Positions 38,321 to 48,085 of a stretch of DNA of 64,000 nt are shown in pieces. The position numbers and the translations under genes were made by a program. The DNA comes from Limisphaerales bacterium (lineage in GTDB: Bacteria; Verrucomicrobiota; Verrucomicrobiia; Limisphaerales; AAA164-E04). Where the stretch lies: the NCBI GenBank assembly GCA_024761205.1, contig JAMASS010000005.1, forward strand, positions 124,001 through 188,000. The letters run 5' to 3'. Each line of letters starts with the position of its first letter. The first letter of the stretch is position 1. The notes under the pieces are model-generated. The model worked only from the letters and a program-made list of their open reading frames with translations. It searched no databases and had not been told where the DNA came from.

Positions 38321-39730
38321 CCAAGCTATGCTTGCTGAGCCTAACTGCTGACCAACACGATGTCCTTCGTGCCTATCTCTATCCGGGCGATGGCAAGGAA
38401 GCCGCTGCGATAGCTCTCTGTGGAACAATGTTGAAGACCGTCGAGATCGGCTGTTAGTCCATAAACTTGTGACGGTTCCTTATATGTGAGCTCGGCAAGA
38501 ACTAGTGCCCGACTCACCTAGTCTCCTGAGTCCATCGACTCCGTATTGAGTCAAGCCGAAGTCAATGATTTTACTGTCGTGAAAATTCGCTGACATCCAA
38601 GCAGACAGAGATTCTTTTCCACAGTTGCTGCTGTAGACCAACATCTGTTGCCGATGATTCAAGCGTCTATAGATTCCGATATGCCGATTGCCAGCTTGAT
38701 CATGCCCCAAAATGGGGAAATGTTCGGGCGACATTTGGTCGGTGAGGAGACCTTCGATCTGCTAAATTCTATCAATATTGTCGGAGACGACTTGGTATAT
38801 TGGCATGTGCCACTCGTGCCTCCATTCCCGAATTCACAACATCCCTTGGACAATTCTTTGGCTCTGAAACCTACGCTCAGTTGAGCCAGCTACCCGTCGC
38901 CGTTGTCGGCTACTCCGGAACCGGAAGTCCGACAATAGAGCAGCTTGTGTGTTTAGCGGTATGCGAACTGGGCTTGATCGACGATGACAGCATGGAACAG
39001 CGAAATGTCAATCGGATACTTGACTCATCGATGGATGATATTTCTCAAAATCAATCGGCGCAAAGGCGACTTATGGACGATGCGACTCGTCGGATTGGAC
39101 TAGAAACTCGGGTGATCCAGCTTCCAATAAATCTGTGGGATCCCGAGGTTGTTCGCTCGATTTCCTAATGTAATGTAGTGTTCGGCTGTATGAACACTGT
39201 CGACGGCAGATTCCTACCCAACCGGCTGGCAACTTATCACACGCTGCCGTATTTCGACGTAGGGATAAGACTAGTTGCCGATCAGAAATTGAACTCGAAG
39301 GGACAAGTTAAGAAAGCATGTGAAACCATTCATTGCTTACAGCCAAGAAAATCAAACTTGGTGAATAGTGGTCTTTTCACGATGAAAGACACCACTGCAG
39401 TCGGAATGCGACGAGACGACCCTCAAGCGTTGAAGTCCAAGTTAAGGACGGATACCATCCATGGTGCTGCTGAATAGAAGCCTGCTGTGATCAGCGTTAA
39501 CATATTCGCTCCGTCGCTAGCGATGTATGAATTTCTAACAAGACTTCATCCCTATTGCGAGGAGAACAATAATAACTACGCTTCCTTGGGTTTCAACTTG
39601 GCAAGTATGGAACTATATAATACCAGAGCCGAAAGATGACTGGACAACCAAACCTTTACGAGCCATTGAAAGAGGGAGCGCCTCACTGTTGCTCGGATTT
39701 GTGGAACTGGCGGAGAAGAGTACTCAATGA
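38317..39730 (+). pseudogene. JAB/MPN protease - E1 (ThiF) fusion, third gene of the ubiquitin-like operon, broken
   Basis: From ATG 38,317: LTADQHDVLRAYLYPGDGKE, AAAIALCG and, in other frames, LLVHKLVTVPY, ESIDSVLSQAEVNDFTVVKI then R-stop-HPSRQ where the JAMM motif HSHPSG is expected. SIDSDMPIASLIMPQNGEMFG, EETFDLLNSINIVGDDLVYW follow. The E1 part begins near 38,820: PVAVVGYSGTGSPTIEQL (ATP loop), LIDDDSMEQRNVNRIL (Asp and Asn-Arg of the adenylation site), then a stop (CAA to TAA at 39,166), VVFGCMNTVDGRF with the expected cysteine, ATYHTLPYFDVGIRL, ISVNIFAPSLAMYEF, and the end LGFVELAEKSTQ. Intact homologues both mature the ubiquitin-like protein and adenylate its C-terminus. The JAMM histidine and the frame are lost. 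The stop overlaps the next ATG as ATGA. Confidence 0.8.
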
Positions 39731-40060
39731 AATCAATCACAACACAGCTCAAAGTATTGGGATTACGGCAATCTGTTCGCCACGATATCAAACGCTATTG
39801 GTCGACGATCCATTACCGTCTTATCTGAAACCGCGGGCGGCATACTTGGTTATAGCAGAAAGACTACTTAAACACGCAGCATTCACCTGTTCCTATGGGC
39901 ACGGTCGTAATGTTCAACTAAACCTATTTCCCGATGAGCGCCCACGATGGAAAACCGTGTGTCCCCAGGACAGCACCGTTAGTCTGCATCCAGCGAGCAA
40001 AAGAAGGATTGTCGTTCCCATTTCTGGCTGCAACATGGACGGATCCAATGGTGCGATTAA
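39727..40060 (+). pseudogene. DUF6527 family protein, fourth gene of the ubiquitin-like operon, broken
   Basis: It starts ATG 39,727 (KSITTQLKVLGLRQSVRHDI, KRYWSTI). After a frameshift follow LPSYLKPRAAYLV, RLLKHAAFTCSYGHGRNVQL, NLFPDERPRWKTV, DSTVSLHPA and, shifted once more, KDCRSHFWLQHGRIQW, stopping at 40,060. The family signature is a CPCGCG zinc knuckle, then SLHPSI and CRSHFWI. Here the knuckle reads CSYGHG, so metal ligands are gone. DUF6527 genes accompany multiubiquitin/E2/E1 operons; their role is unknown. Order and overlap agree with the three upstream genes. Confidence 0.65.
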
Positions 40061-40739
40061 GCCATCACCATCGGTTTAATTTTGGGTTGGACGTGATCAG
40101 TCGAACCAAGTTCAAGCTGTTTTAGGAGCAAATAGTTCAACATTCCGCCGGGTTCACTATAACAGTAGATCAATCCTTCTTCGGCCAACTCCCGGGCCCT
40201 GAACTACCAGTGAAGCTGAGGTAGGTGCAAGCAGTGAAGGAGCAGCAAGGGAGTATGCTGGATTACTCGTTAAACTGAGTCACTCTCATTCTGTCCTGAA
40301 ATCGGGCGTTGCATTGTGCGATTCCTACCCTCTCCGCCAGTTTTGTTTCGAACAGGAATCAACGGAGCGAACCAAAGTGATTCCCACAATGCGAAAGCGG
40401 TTTCAGTCCATCGTTCAATCACCAAATCCACCAAAGAAAATTCTCAAGGCTTTCCGCTAGACTCTCAATTGGAACACCTCCCCTTGCGGGAAGGGCCTGA
40501 ATACTCTGCTAAACTCGCTCCGTTTACGGTAATAGACCCACAGCATCACAATAACTGAGTATCGCCAGACACAATTTCACCAACACGCTCCTGTCGCGAT
40601 CTTTCCTCTAAGCGATCCTTTTAGCTAGCCACTTGAGGCAATTGGATCGCCTGATTGCAATCTGCCAATTTGGCGATCAAATTGAAGAAAAGTAGCTGAA
40701 TAGTGAGACCGCCCCAATTTAGAAATCTTCAGCCTGAAA
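40061..40739. other. Stretch without recognisable gene containing the right island boundary
   Basis: No gene is supported. It holds the attR-like repeat at 40,319-40,339. The 250 bases before it might hold the last remains of an island gene, but I found no integrase motif. Confidence 0.35.
40319..40339 (+). other. Right attachment site (attR-like), direct repeat of the tRNA-Sec 3' end
   Basis: 20 of 21 bases equal 33,986-34,006. The only difference (C at 40,330 for T at 33,997) would convert the sixth acceptor pair of the tRNA from G-U to G-C. This copy may therefore keep the original chromosomal tRNA end, displaced when an element inserted. Confidence 0.65.
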
Positions 40740-41150
40740 TTATAGGACGCAGTTCAATTTTTGGAAAGCGGTGATTTGGAGAGAGGAGGGAAAAAGGGAT
40801 CCCGGCGACTGTTGCGCCCACAGGTATCCAGCCAAGGAATGTCTTCGGTTCTCCCCCCGGGGATATCCAGGATTGCCCCGGGCTTTTGAAACGACATAGC
40901 AGCGGACAGGGCCGATGGGCAGCGCCTCGGCGGCTTTCGGTTGCACCCGACGCTCAAGGGTCTTGCTGCCGGAACACTTGCCCGCCCATTCTCCTGCCAG
41001 TCGGCCCCAAGGGATCCCTCTTCCCTAGGGGCTGTCGAACTCTGCTTCAGCGAGCGGGATACCTCTGGCTTGGCCCTTCTTGCAGAGGGACGGCCACCAT
41101 CCGAGACCTTGACGGCCCTGCGATGCTCACGGAATCAATCGCATGAACCT
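40740..41150. other. G+C-rich non-coding stretch
   Basis: About 400 bases, clearly more G+C-rich than both sides, with many short C- and G-runs and CCGGGG/CCCCGGG-type palindromes. The ORFs on both strands have no protein character. It could be a structured RNA or an old repeat; its left end shares about 20 bases with 3611-3633. No known RNA family was recognised. Confidence 0.3.
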
Positions 41151-41154
41151 TCCA

Positions 41155-42215
41155 TGTATCGCATCGATTGCCCAGTTGCACGCGCCACGTCACCTTCCCT
41201 TTTTAAACCATGGCCGACAGAGATTCATGAGCTAGTTAATACTTGCTTCCCGCTGGCCATCAAACGGTTTGATAAAGGAGCCCAAAAAAATTTCTCTACG
41301 AGCGGGGTTTCATCACCAAAAACCCGAACTCGGACTGATGGAGTGGATGCCGCTTTTGTGTCACAGCCAACGGAGAGTTGTTCTGAAAATGGTGGAATAC
41401 CACTCCACCAATCCCCTCATCTAAAATCTGCCCTCGATTCTCTCAACCTTGACGGCCTACGATACTAATAACGGACACTCCTCACCATAATGGACGGAGC
41501 CCTGGTCACTGCTGCGATACGCACGGGAGCGGACTCCGCCGTCGCCAGTCGTATTTATGGCGCGACCCGATAGCAGAATCCTAGGCCTGATTGGCTGCGG
41601 CTCCCAAGCCGTCACCCAACTTCACGCCTTGAGCCACGTATTTGATATCGATCAGGTCCTCCTCCGCGGCATCGCTCCCTCAGTCATCAAGTCCTTTGAG
41701 CAGCGTGTCGTCGGATTGGATATCAAGTTGGGATTGGTCCAAACCGTTTTAATGGATGAATTGGCATCACCACAGTCCGACATCATCAGCGTCATCGCCT
41801 CAGTCGGGGCGGTGAAGGTCCTATATCCACGAGCCTTGCAACAAAGCCGTGGATCCACATCAACGCGGTCGGCTCTGATTTCCCCGGGAAGAAGGGAACC
41901 TCTGCAGAGCTAGTCAAATCCTTGTTCATTTGTCCCGACATTTCGGACCAAGCGATCAAGGAAGGTGAATGCCAACGCTCGACCGCGAACAAATCAGTCC
42001 CGCACTTTCGGAGCTTGTTCAGCGATCCGAAGAATTCGGGCATCAAAGCCGCCGAATGATCTTTAATTCCACCGGATGGGCTCTTGAGGATCAGATCGCT
42101 ATGGATATCATCCTCGATCACTCGGCAGCGATGGGGAGCAGGGAATACCCTCAAATCAAAAACTTCTCCCCCGACCCTCACTCCCTTTCTTTCGCGCGAC
42201 AGCCGACGCCATAGC
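41155..42215 (+). pseudogene. Ornithine cyclodeaminase/mu-crystallin family protein, broken
   Basis: In shifting frames: a GVxxPKPELGLMEWMPLxxHSQ block near 41,310-41,375, VVLKMVEYHSTNP, NLPSILST, an YDTNNG..TIMDGALVTA block near 41,460-41,515, RTGADSAVASRI near 41,525-41,550, then the clean stretch SRILGLIGCGSQAVTQLHAL, SHVFDIDQVLLRGIAPSV. Later come HINAVGSDFPGK, EECQ..TREQISPALSELVQ, FNSTGWALEDQIAMDIIL. The NAD-binding GLIGCGSQA and DSTGWALED are family marks. These enzymes act on amino acids or imino acids with NAD. There are six or more frameshifts. Substrate unknown. Confidence 0.75.
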
Positions 42216-42369
42216 TTCTGACCGCAAGGAATTTCTACCTGCTGCCTGCTAAATCAGCACTAATTTATCTTACGCAGCCATGAGATGGAACCAGGACACC
42301 CTACTACGCATCAATCCCATGGTGGGGATCGCGCTCTTGACCGGTACCATTTGAAAACGCAACGATAAA

Positions 42370-43819
42370 TTATGGACATGGAGAGCCTTCGGTGGGGAGT
42401 GTCAGCTGCCCCTGCTTGGACCCACGTGCGGCGGGCGCCTCCGGCAATGTGAAGCGGCGTCCTGCCAAAATGTCCGGCACACTCAGCAGTTGCAGTCGGG
42501 GGCAGCGTTTGTCCTTCATCTCTCCGGCCATTGCCATCTCACGGCTGAAGGCGGCTTTCTGCTGCGGCTTCAAATTGCGCATCAGGATCAGGCCGGCCAT
42601 ATCGGCCTCTTCACGTTCCAAGACACCTCGCAGCTAGCGCACCACGCTGATATTGACATTCTCGCCGCCCTTCACCTCCAACACCATCGAGCGCAGTTTC
42701 TTCCTTGACCGCCCGAAGTAGATGCGTCCGTCAATGCCCCGCTTCGTCGTGACGAAGCCGTCCACCTCCTCTACCACCCATTTCTGGAAGTGATACGGGT
42801 CACGCTTCCATAAATCAATGGCCCCTTCGAGCGTGCTTGGCACGCCATCAATAACGAAGTCAACCCCTTCCTTCAATCCGAGCCGATCATGCAGACGAGC
42901 CGTAGCCACGCGCTTGATGGCGTGGATGGCGATGTCGCTTCCGATCCGGTGGCGTTTCAAGCTATGCGCGGCCTCCAAGGTAGTGGCGCACCCACAGAAC
43001 GGGTCGAACACCACATCACCTTCATTCGATCTCGCCTTGATGATCCTCTCCAGCAACGGCAAGGGCTTCTGCGTAGGATAGCCGAGGCGTTCTTTAGATA
43101 TATTGATAATGGCTTTTATATCATCCCATATATTTTAAACATCTGCAAAATAGCGCCCTTGTTCATCAACCTGTTCGCTGAAGAATGGCTTATGGTAAAA
43201 GATTCGTTCTTGAATAGGGTGATGCTTATACAAACCGGATTTTATATAAAACAGTGGTATATCGTGCTTGCGCGGCCAATGCCGTTTGCTCGCTCCGCCG
43301 GTGCGATACGCCCACACGATTTCATTCCTGAAATTCCTGTGCCCGAACACGCCGTGCAACATCACCTTGATATAATGGCTGGCAGTCGGGTCGCAATGCA
43401 GGTAAATGCCCGGTGGGTTTGAGGATGCCGCGCATAGGCAGGAGCCGCTCCGTCATATAAGAGAGATAAGCCAACAACCTCGGGTCCGTCCGGCGCAGGG
43501 ACTTCATCCAAAGCCGCCAAAACTCTGCGGTGTCATTATCAATGCCGGATTTCCGCATGAGCACCGGCAACTGATGTATGGCGCGAATCCGCTCACCGTC
43601 CAACGTCCATTGATCGCAAAAGGCCTCGACCTGTTCCGGCAAGGGACGCCCGGTCTCGTCTTTATAGATAGCGTTGTAGTCCCTATTCGAGTTGAAGGGC
43701 GGGTCGAGGTAAATCAGGTCCGTGCTGCCCGGACCCAATTTATCCTGCATAACAGTCAGGCAATCGTCGTAATAAAGCTGATTGATCCGGCTCACGCGAG
43801 GGACCTCCGCATCAAGCAA
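42370..43819 (-). pseudogene. Site-specific DNA methyltransferase (type III/beta-class N6/N4), broken
   Basis: Minus strand from 43,819: QLYYDDCLTVMQDKLGPGST, DLIYLDPPFNSNRDYNAIY (motif IV DPPF), then LRRTDPRLLAYLSYMTERLL and PTG. A frameshift near 43,370 leads into MLHGVFGHRNFRNEIVWAYR. An in-frame TAA at 43,135 precedes WDDIKAIINISKERLGYPTQ, KPLPLLERIIKARSNEGDVV, FDPFCGCATTLEAA (motif I FxGxG-like, intact). A CAG-to-TAG stop at 42,634 precedes LRGVLEREEADMAGLILMRN and the end at 42,370. One frameshift and two nonsense codons inactivate it. No linked restriction gene is recognisable. Confidence 0.85.
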
Positions 43820-43879
43820 GCAAAGGCGATCCCCTTGTTGTATCTCCAGATCGCCTCAGCGATAAAAAGCAGCATCCGA

Positions 43880-44330
43880 CGGCTACTCTAGTGGTGGTGC
43901 GACCCAAGCCCGTTTTATCAAGGGCTTAGCCTTCAATCGTGTTGACGAGCCCTTCCGCATAAGCGAGGGCGTGATTGATGACGGCGGGCCGAAAACCGGA
44001 GCGGGGCGATAGGCGCGGTTATTCATCGGTAATCGGAAGGGTGCCCTGCTTTTCAACAGCCCCTGGCAGGAAACGGAGAATGCCCTTGCCGGACAAGGAC
44101 TCGGCAACGCAAGCGACAACCCTTCCGCCCCGTTCTACAGCGCCAATGACCGGAGTTGGAATATGGCAACAGATTCACAAGCGCGCCCCTCATCCGCGCG
44201 CCCGAGGTGAAGCATCGCCCGCTACCGATCGGGCCCATAATTTATCATTCCGAAATCAATAGATTGTTCGGGCAAAGCGATGATTCCAACCGTGATTGAT
44301 GTTTTCCGATGTCACTTGGTTACCTGAAGT
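43880..44330. other. Stretch without recognisable gene
   Basis: A plus-strand piece, NSPWQETENALAGQGLGNAS near 44,056-44,115, reads protein-like but matches nothing I know. No intact ORF. Confidence 0.3.
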
Positions 44331-44332
44331 GC

Positions 44333-44690
44333 TCATTTCGCTTTCGGTTTCGCTGGTTTAGTATTATCGCTTTGTTTGCTTGGTGCCGCCCGACGTTTGG
44401 CGAACATCTCGGCCTTTGGATTGTAGTCCAGGACGAGTTGTATCCAGTAAGTCAGACCTGAGCAAATGTCTGTCCCGGAAGCGAAGGCAAATTCGAACAT
44501 CGGCCGTTTGGTGAAGTCCATTGCGCCGCACCCCTTGTGCTTTTGAGCGCATCCTCATAGAGGTTTGGGACCGATGCGAGCTATGAGTCGATCTTTGTCA
44601 ACGCCAACGCACATTTTGCTGTCCGCCATGTAGCAGAGGCCGCCTATCATCTTTTTGGCATCGAAGGGACTCCTTTTGCTTAAACACGGT
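44333..44690 (-). pseudogene. TfoX N-terminal domain protein, frameshifted
   Basis: Minus strand: PFDAKKMIGGLCYMADSKMC, VGVDKDRLIARIGPK, then one base change and LYEDALKSTRGA, then another frame with MDFTKRPMFEFAFASGTDIC, LTYWIQLVLDYNPKA. The MxGGLxFM...KMCxGV...RxG...PMDFTGRPM...YWVxLAL pattern is TfoX/Sxy-N. At least two frameshifts. The single-domain form is common and not specific to competence. Confidence 0.75.
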
Positions 44691-44699
44691 GGCCACGCA

Positions 44700-45030
44700 A
44701 TCCGCTAGCTGGTCGTTTATATGCCATGGATGGGTATTCGTTTGATTTGTGGCTCGTTGGGGGTGGGCTCATCTGCCGGAAACTTGGCGACTACCGGAGA
44801 TCAAACAAGCCTTCATCAACGATCCAGGAGCGTTTGTGGAGGAGTGGCGTCGACGGGTCAACGAAAGAACGACTGAGTATCTGAGGGCAGTCAAAGCTGG
44901 GTGATGGCGAGTTCTTCTAAGCGATAGGCATGAATTGACTTGTGGCTTGGACAAGGCACTATTTGTTAGCGTTTCCAAACGACTGCCTTTTTAGGCGCTA
45001 AATGCCGGATCGATTTCTAGTTAGGTGGCA
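44700..45030. other. Upstream region of the cytochrome cluster
   Basis: No complete gene. A short plus-strand tail near 44,782-44,901 (LPEIKQAFINDPGAFVEEWR, RRVNERTTEYLRAVKAG, stop) looks like the end of a lost protein-coding gene. AGGTGG at 45,021-45,027 is a plausible ribosome-binding site for ATG 45,037. Confidence 0.35.
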
Positions 45031-45036
45031 AGAGTG

Positions 45037-48000
45037 ATGAGTCGAATGGCACAGTGGTCAAAAGTTCAAGTTTTGTGGCTTTTTTGTCTCCGACAATGGT
45101 TTGCGGTAGCACTTTTGCCTCCTCTGTTGGCCGTGGGTCAGGAGGAAGCCTTTCAGGAAGATCTCTTTGTCGACGAAGTGCTGCCGGTCTTTGCTGATCG
45201 GTGTTTTCAATGTCACGGTGAGAAATCACAGAAGGGCGGTTTGCGGTTGGATTCTCGGGCTGCGGCTGTCCAAGGTGGTGATTCAGGGTCGATTTGGCTG
45301 GGTGGGAACAGCGCTAACAGTGAAATCGTCAAGCGGATCATGGCATCGGGCCTGGATGAGCGCATGCCTCCGAGGGGGGAGGCATTGACGGCGATGCAGA
45401 TCAACGCGATCAAATTGTGGATCGACCAAGGGGCAGTGTGGCCGGACCGATTCGCGCAGAACGTGGAGCAGGTGGTTCCCCAGTTTTGGTCACTAAGTCC
45501 ACTGGTCTATCCATCCGTCCCGGAGGTTCATCCCGAGTGGCGTTCGTGGGCAAAAAATCCAGTTGATGCTTTTGTTCTTGATCGACTCCGAGCCAACCAA
45601 CTTGAGCCATCACCCCAGGCGGATCGTCGAACGTTGATTCGGCGTTTGTACTACGGTTTGTTGGGGCTCCCGCCGAGTCCGGAACAAATCGAACGATTTG
45701 TCGCTGATCCCAATCCGTTGGCTTATGAACGGCTCGTCGCTGAACTTCTGGCATCGCCGCATTACGGCGAGCGCTGGGCGCGACATTGGTTGGATCTGGT
45801 CCATTTCGGGGAGACTCATGGTTATGACAAAGACAAGCTGCGTCCGAATGCCTGGCCTTACCGTGACTATGTCATTCGAGCGCTAAATGATGACCGGCCA
45901 TACTCACGTTTTGTGCGGGAACAACTGGCCGGGGATGCGTTGTATCCCGAGGCTTTGGACGGTCTGGCCGCAACCGGTTTCATCTCCGCGGGTCCTTGGG
46001 ACTGGATCGGACATGCCGAGGTTTCTGAGGACAAGATCGATGGCAAGGTGGCTCGGAATTTGGATCGCGCTGACATGGTCATGACGACCATGAGCACATT
46101 CACCAGTATGACCGTGCAATGTGCTCGGTGCCACGATCATAAGTTTGATCCGGTCAATATGAGGCAGTATTACGGCTTACAGGCCGTTTTTGCTGCGCTG
46201 GATCGATCGGACGCTGAGTTTGATGTGGATCCGCGGGTGCGTCGATCGCGGTCTGAATTGAGCAAGCAGATCAAGTTGTTGGAGGCGCAGCAAAAGGAAC
46301 AACAATCTCGATTGAGGGAATTGGGGGGCGACCGCTTGGCGGAGATTGAGAAAGAGATCAAGCAATTGGAAAAGCCGAGCGAGGCCCATCCTGCATTTGG
46401 TTACCATAGCGAGATTGAGGAAAGGGACGACGTTGAGAAATGGGTTCAAGTCGATCTTGGTTCAGTGGTGGTTGCAGAACGTATCGAGTACATCCCGGCG
46501 TATGACGACTACAACGGGATTGGCGCGGGATTCGGATTTCCCGTTCGGTACCGAATCGAGGTTTCCGATCGCGATGTCTTCAAAGATTCAGCTGTCATCG
46601 TGGCCGACTATACCGGCAAGGATGTTACGAATCCAAAACACAACCGGCAGTGTATACTCCTCAACGGAAAGCCGATTCGATTTGTTCGGATTACAGCTAC
46701 GAAATTGGCTCCCAGAAACGACGACTACATCTTTGCGCTCGCTGAGGTGATTGTACTGGATCAAAACGGTGAGAATGTTGCCCGGTCGAAGAAAGTGACC
46801 GCCTTGGACTCCATTGAGAGTGGCGAGCGGTGGGGGAGGGATAATCTGGTAGACGGGATCTTTCCCGGTGTGAAACGAAGCAGCGAAGAGCAAGCGGCGC
46901 AATTGGCTGCGGCCCGCGAAAATCGTGAGGTGTTGCTGAGAGAAGTCGTGCCTAAGGAACTGCGAGGCCAAATGGTTGAAACCGAGGGCGCGCTGGCAAC
47001 AGCACGACAAGCGCTCACAGCCCTGCCGGCCCCAATGAAGCTCTATGTCGGGCGGGTGCACACGGGGCGCGGTGCGTTTCGGGGGACCGGTGCCAATGGC
47101 GGGAAGCCGCGTGAAATCCGGGTATTGCATCGTGGGGATGTGACCAATCCCGGGGAGTTGGTTCGGCCTGGAGCAATTGATCTATTTGAAGGTGGGGAGC
47201 GGTTTTTTGAACTGCCTCCAGAACACCATGAGAGTGAACGAAGGATTGCGTTGGCGGAATGGATTCTGGATCGTGAGAACCCCTTAACCTGGAGGTCGAT
47301 CGTCAATCGTCTGTGGCAGCATCATTTTGGCCGGGGGATCGTGGATTCTCCCAACGATTTCGGTCGAATGGGGCAGCGCCCCACCCATCCGGATCTGCTG
47401 GATTGGTTGGCCGTGCAATTTAGGGATCACGGTCAGTCGATCAAGGCGATGCATCGGTTGATCGTGTGCAGTGCAGCGTACCAGCAAAGTTCTGCGGCCC
47501 GCTCCGAGGCGGTGGCTATCGATGGTGGTAATCGTTATTTCTGGCGGATGAATCGCCGTCGATTGGATGCCGAGTCCATTCGGGATAGCGTTTTGTTGCT
47601 GGCGAATCACATGAATTCGGAAATGTTCGGTCCTTCGTTTCAAGATTTTGTGATCGAGAAACCCGAGCACTCGCCGCACTACCAATATCACTTGCACGAT
47701 CCGATGGATGTCCGGTCCCACCGCCGGTCGGTTTATCGCTTTCTCGTGCGGTCTCAGCAACAGCCGTTCATGACGACGCTTGATTGCGCCGACCCGTCGA
47801 TGATGGTGGGCAAACGTGCGGAAACGCTGACGCCGCTGCAGGCGTTATCGCTCCTGAATAATCGTTTTATGACCACAATGGCGGAGCAAATGGCAGCTTC
47901 GGTCTGCAGCGAGGGCGGCGGGTTGGGTGAGGATCTCGAACGTTTGTTTTATCGAGTGACGGCGAGAATCCCTGCTGTGGATGAGCTGAAGCTGCTGGTC

Positions 48001-48078
48001 GAGTATGCGGAGCAACACGGAGCGGCGAATGCATGCCGGGTGATGCTGAACCTCAATGAGTTTGTGTTCGTCGATTGA
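45037..48078 (+). CDS. Planctomycete-type cytochrome c (PSD1) with DUF1549 and DUF1553
   Basis: Intact, 1013 residues. An N-terminal hydrophobic segment (about 17-33) is a signal peptide. A c-type heme motif CFQCH at 56-60 lies in the PSCyt1 domain (VLPVFADRCFQCHGEKSQ, GGLRLDSR, RMPPRGEALT). DUF1549 follows (PVDAFVLDRLRANQLEPSPQ, RRLYYGLLGLPPSPEQ, YGERWARHWLDLVHFGETHG). A charged coiled coil and a beta-sandwich (discoidin-like, WVQVDLGSVVVAERIEYIPA) are inserted between about 395 and 610. DUF1553 (PLTWRSIVNRLWQHHFGRGI, MNRRRLDAESIRDSVLLLAN, LQALSLLNNRFMT) ends in the usual NEFVFVD. Exported heme protein of unknown reaction, thought to act in glycan metabolism of PVC bacteria. The DUF1501 gene follows seven bases later. 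ATG 45,037 is preferred over upstream GTG codons. Confidence 0.92.
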   Translation: MSRMAQWSKVQVLWLFCLRQWFAVALLPPLLAVGQEEAFQEDLFVDEVLPVFADRCFQCHGEKSQKGGLRLDSRAAAVQGGDSGSIWLGGNSANSEIVKRIMASGLDERMPPRGEALTAMQINAIKLWIDQGAVWPDRFAQNVEQVVPQFWSLSPLVYPSVPEVHPEWRSWAKNPVDAFVLDRLRANQLEPSPQADRRTLIRRLYYGLLGLPPSPEQIERFVADPNPLAYERLVAELLASPHYGERWARHWLDLVHFGETHGYDKDKLRPNAWPYRDYVIRALNDDRPYSRFVREQLAGDALYPEALDGLAATGFISAGPWDWIGHAEVSEDKIDGKVARNLDRADMVMTTMSTFTSMTVQCARCHDHKFDPVNMRQYYGLQAVFAALDRSDAEFDVDPRVRRSRSELSKQIKLLEAQQKEQQSRLRELGGDRLAEIEKEIKQLEKPSEAHPAFGYHSEIEERDDVEKWVQVDLGSVVVAERIEYIPAYDDYNGIGAGFGFPVRYRIEVSDRDVFKDSAVIVADYTGKDVTNPKHNRQCILLNGKPIRFVRITATKLAPRNDDYIFALAEVIVLDQNGENVARSKKVTALDSIESGERWGRDNLVDGIFPGVKRSSEEQAAQLAAARENREVLLREVVPKELRGQMVETEGALATARQALTALPAPMKLYVGRVHTGRGAFRGTGANGGKPREIRVLHRGDVTNPGELVRPGAIDLFEGGERFFELPPEHHESERRIALAEWILDRENPLTWRSIVNRLWQHHFGRGIVDSPNDFGRMGQRPTHPDLLDWLAVQFRDHGQSIKAMHRLIVCSAAYQQSSAARSEAVAIDGGNRYFWRMNRRRLDAESIRDSVLLLANHMNSEMFGPSFQDFVIEKPEHSPHYQYHLHDPMDVRSHRRSVYRFLVRSQQQPFMTTLDCADPSMMVGKRAETLTPLQALSLLNNRFMTTMAEQMAASVCSEGGGLGEDLERLFYRVTARIPAVDELKLLVEYAEQHGAANACRVMLNLNEFVFVD

Positions 48079-48085
48079 TCAGAGC

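Noticed and set aside
34006..40339. Prophage
   Set aside because: No capsid, terminase, portal, tail or integrase motif was seen between the two repeats. The content is defence-like and unknown genes only.
42370..43819. Intact second restriction-modification system
   Set aside because: The methyltransferase has one frameshift and two in-frame stops, and no nuclease partner is recognisable.
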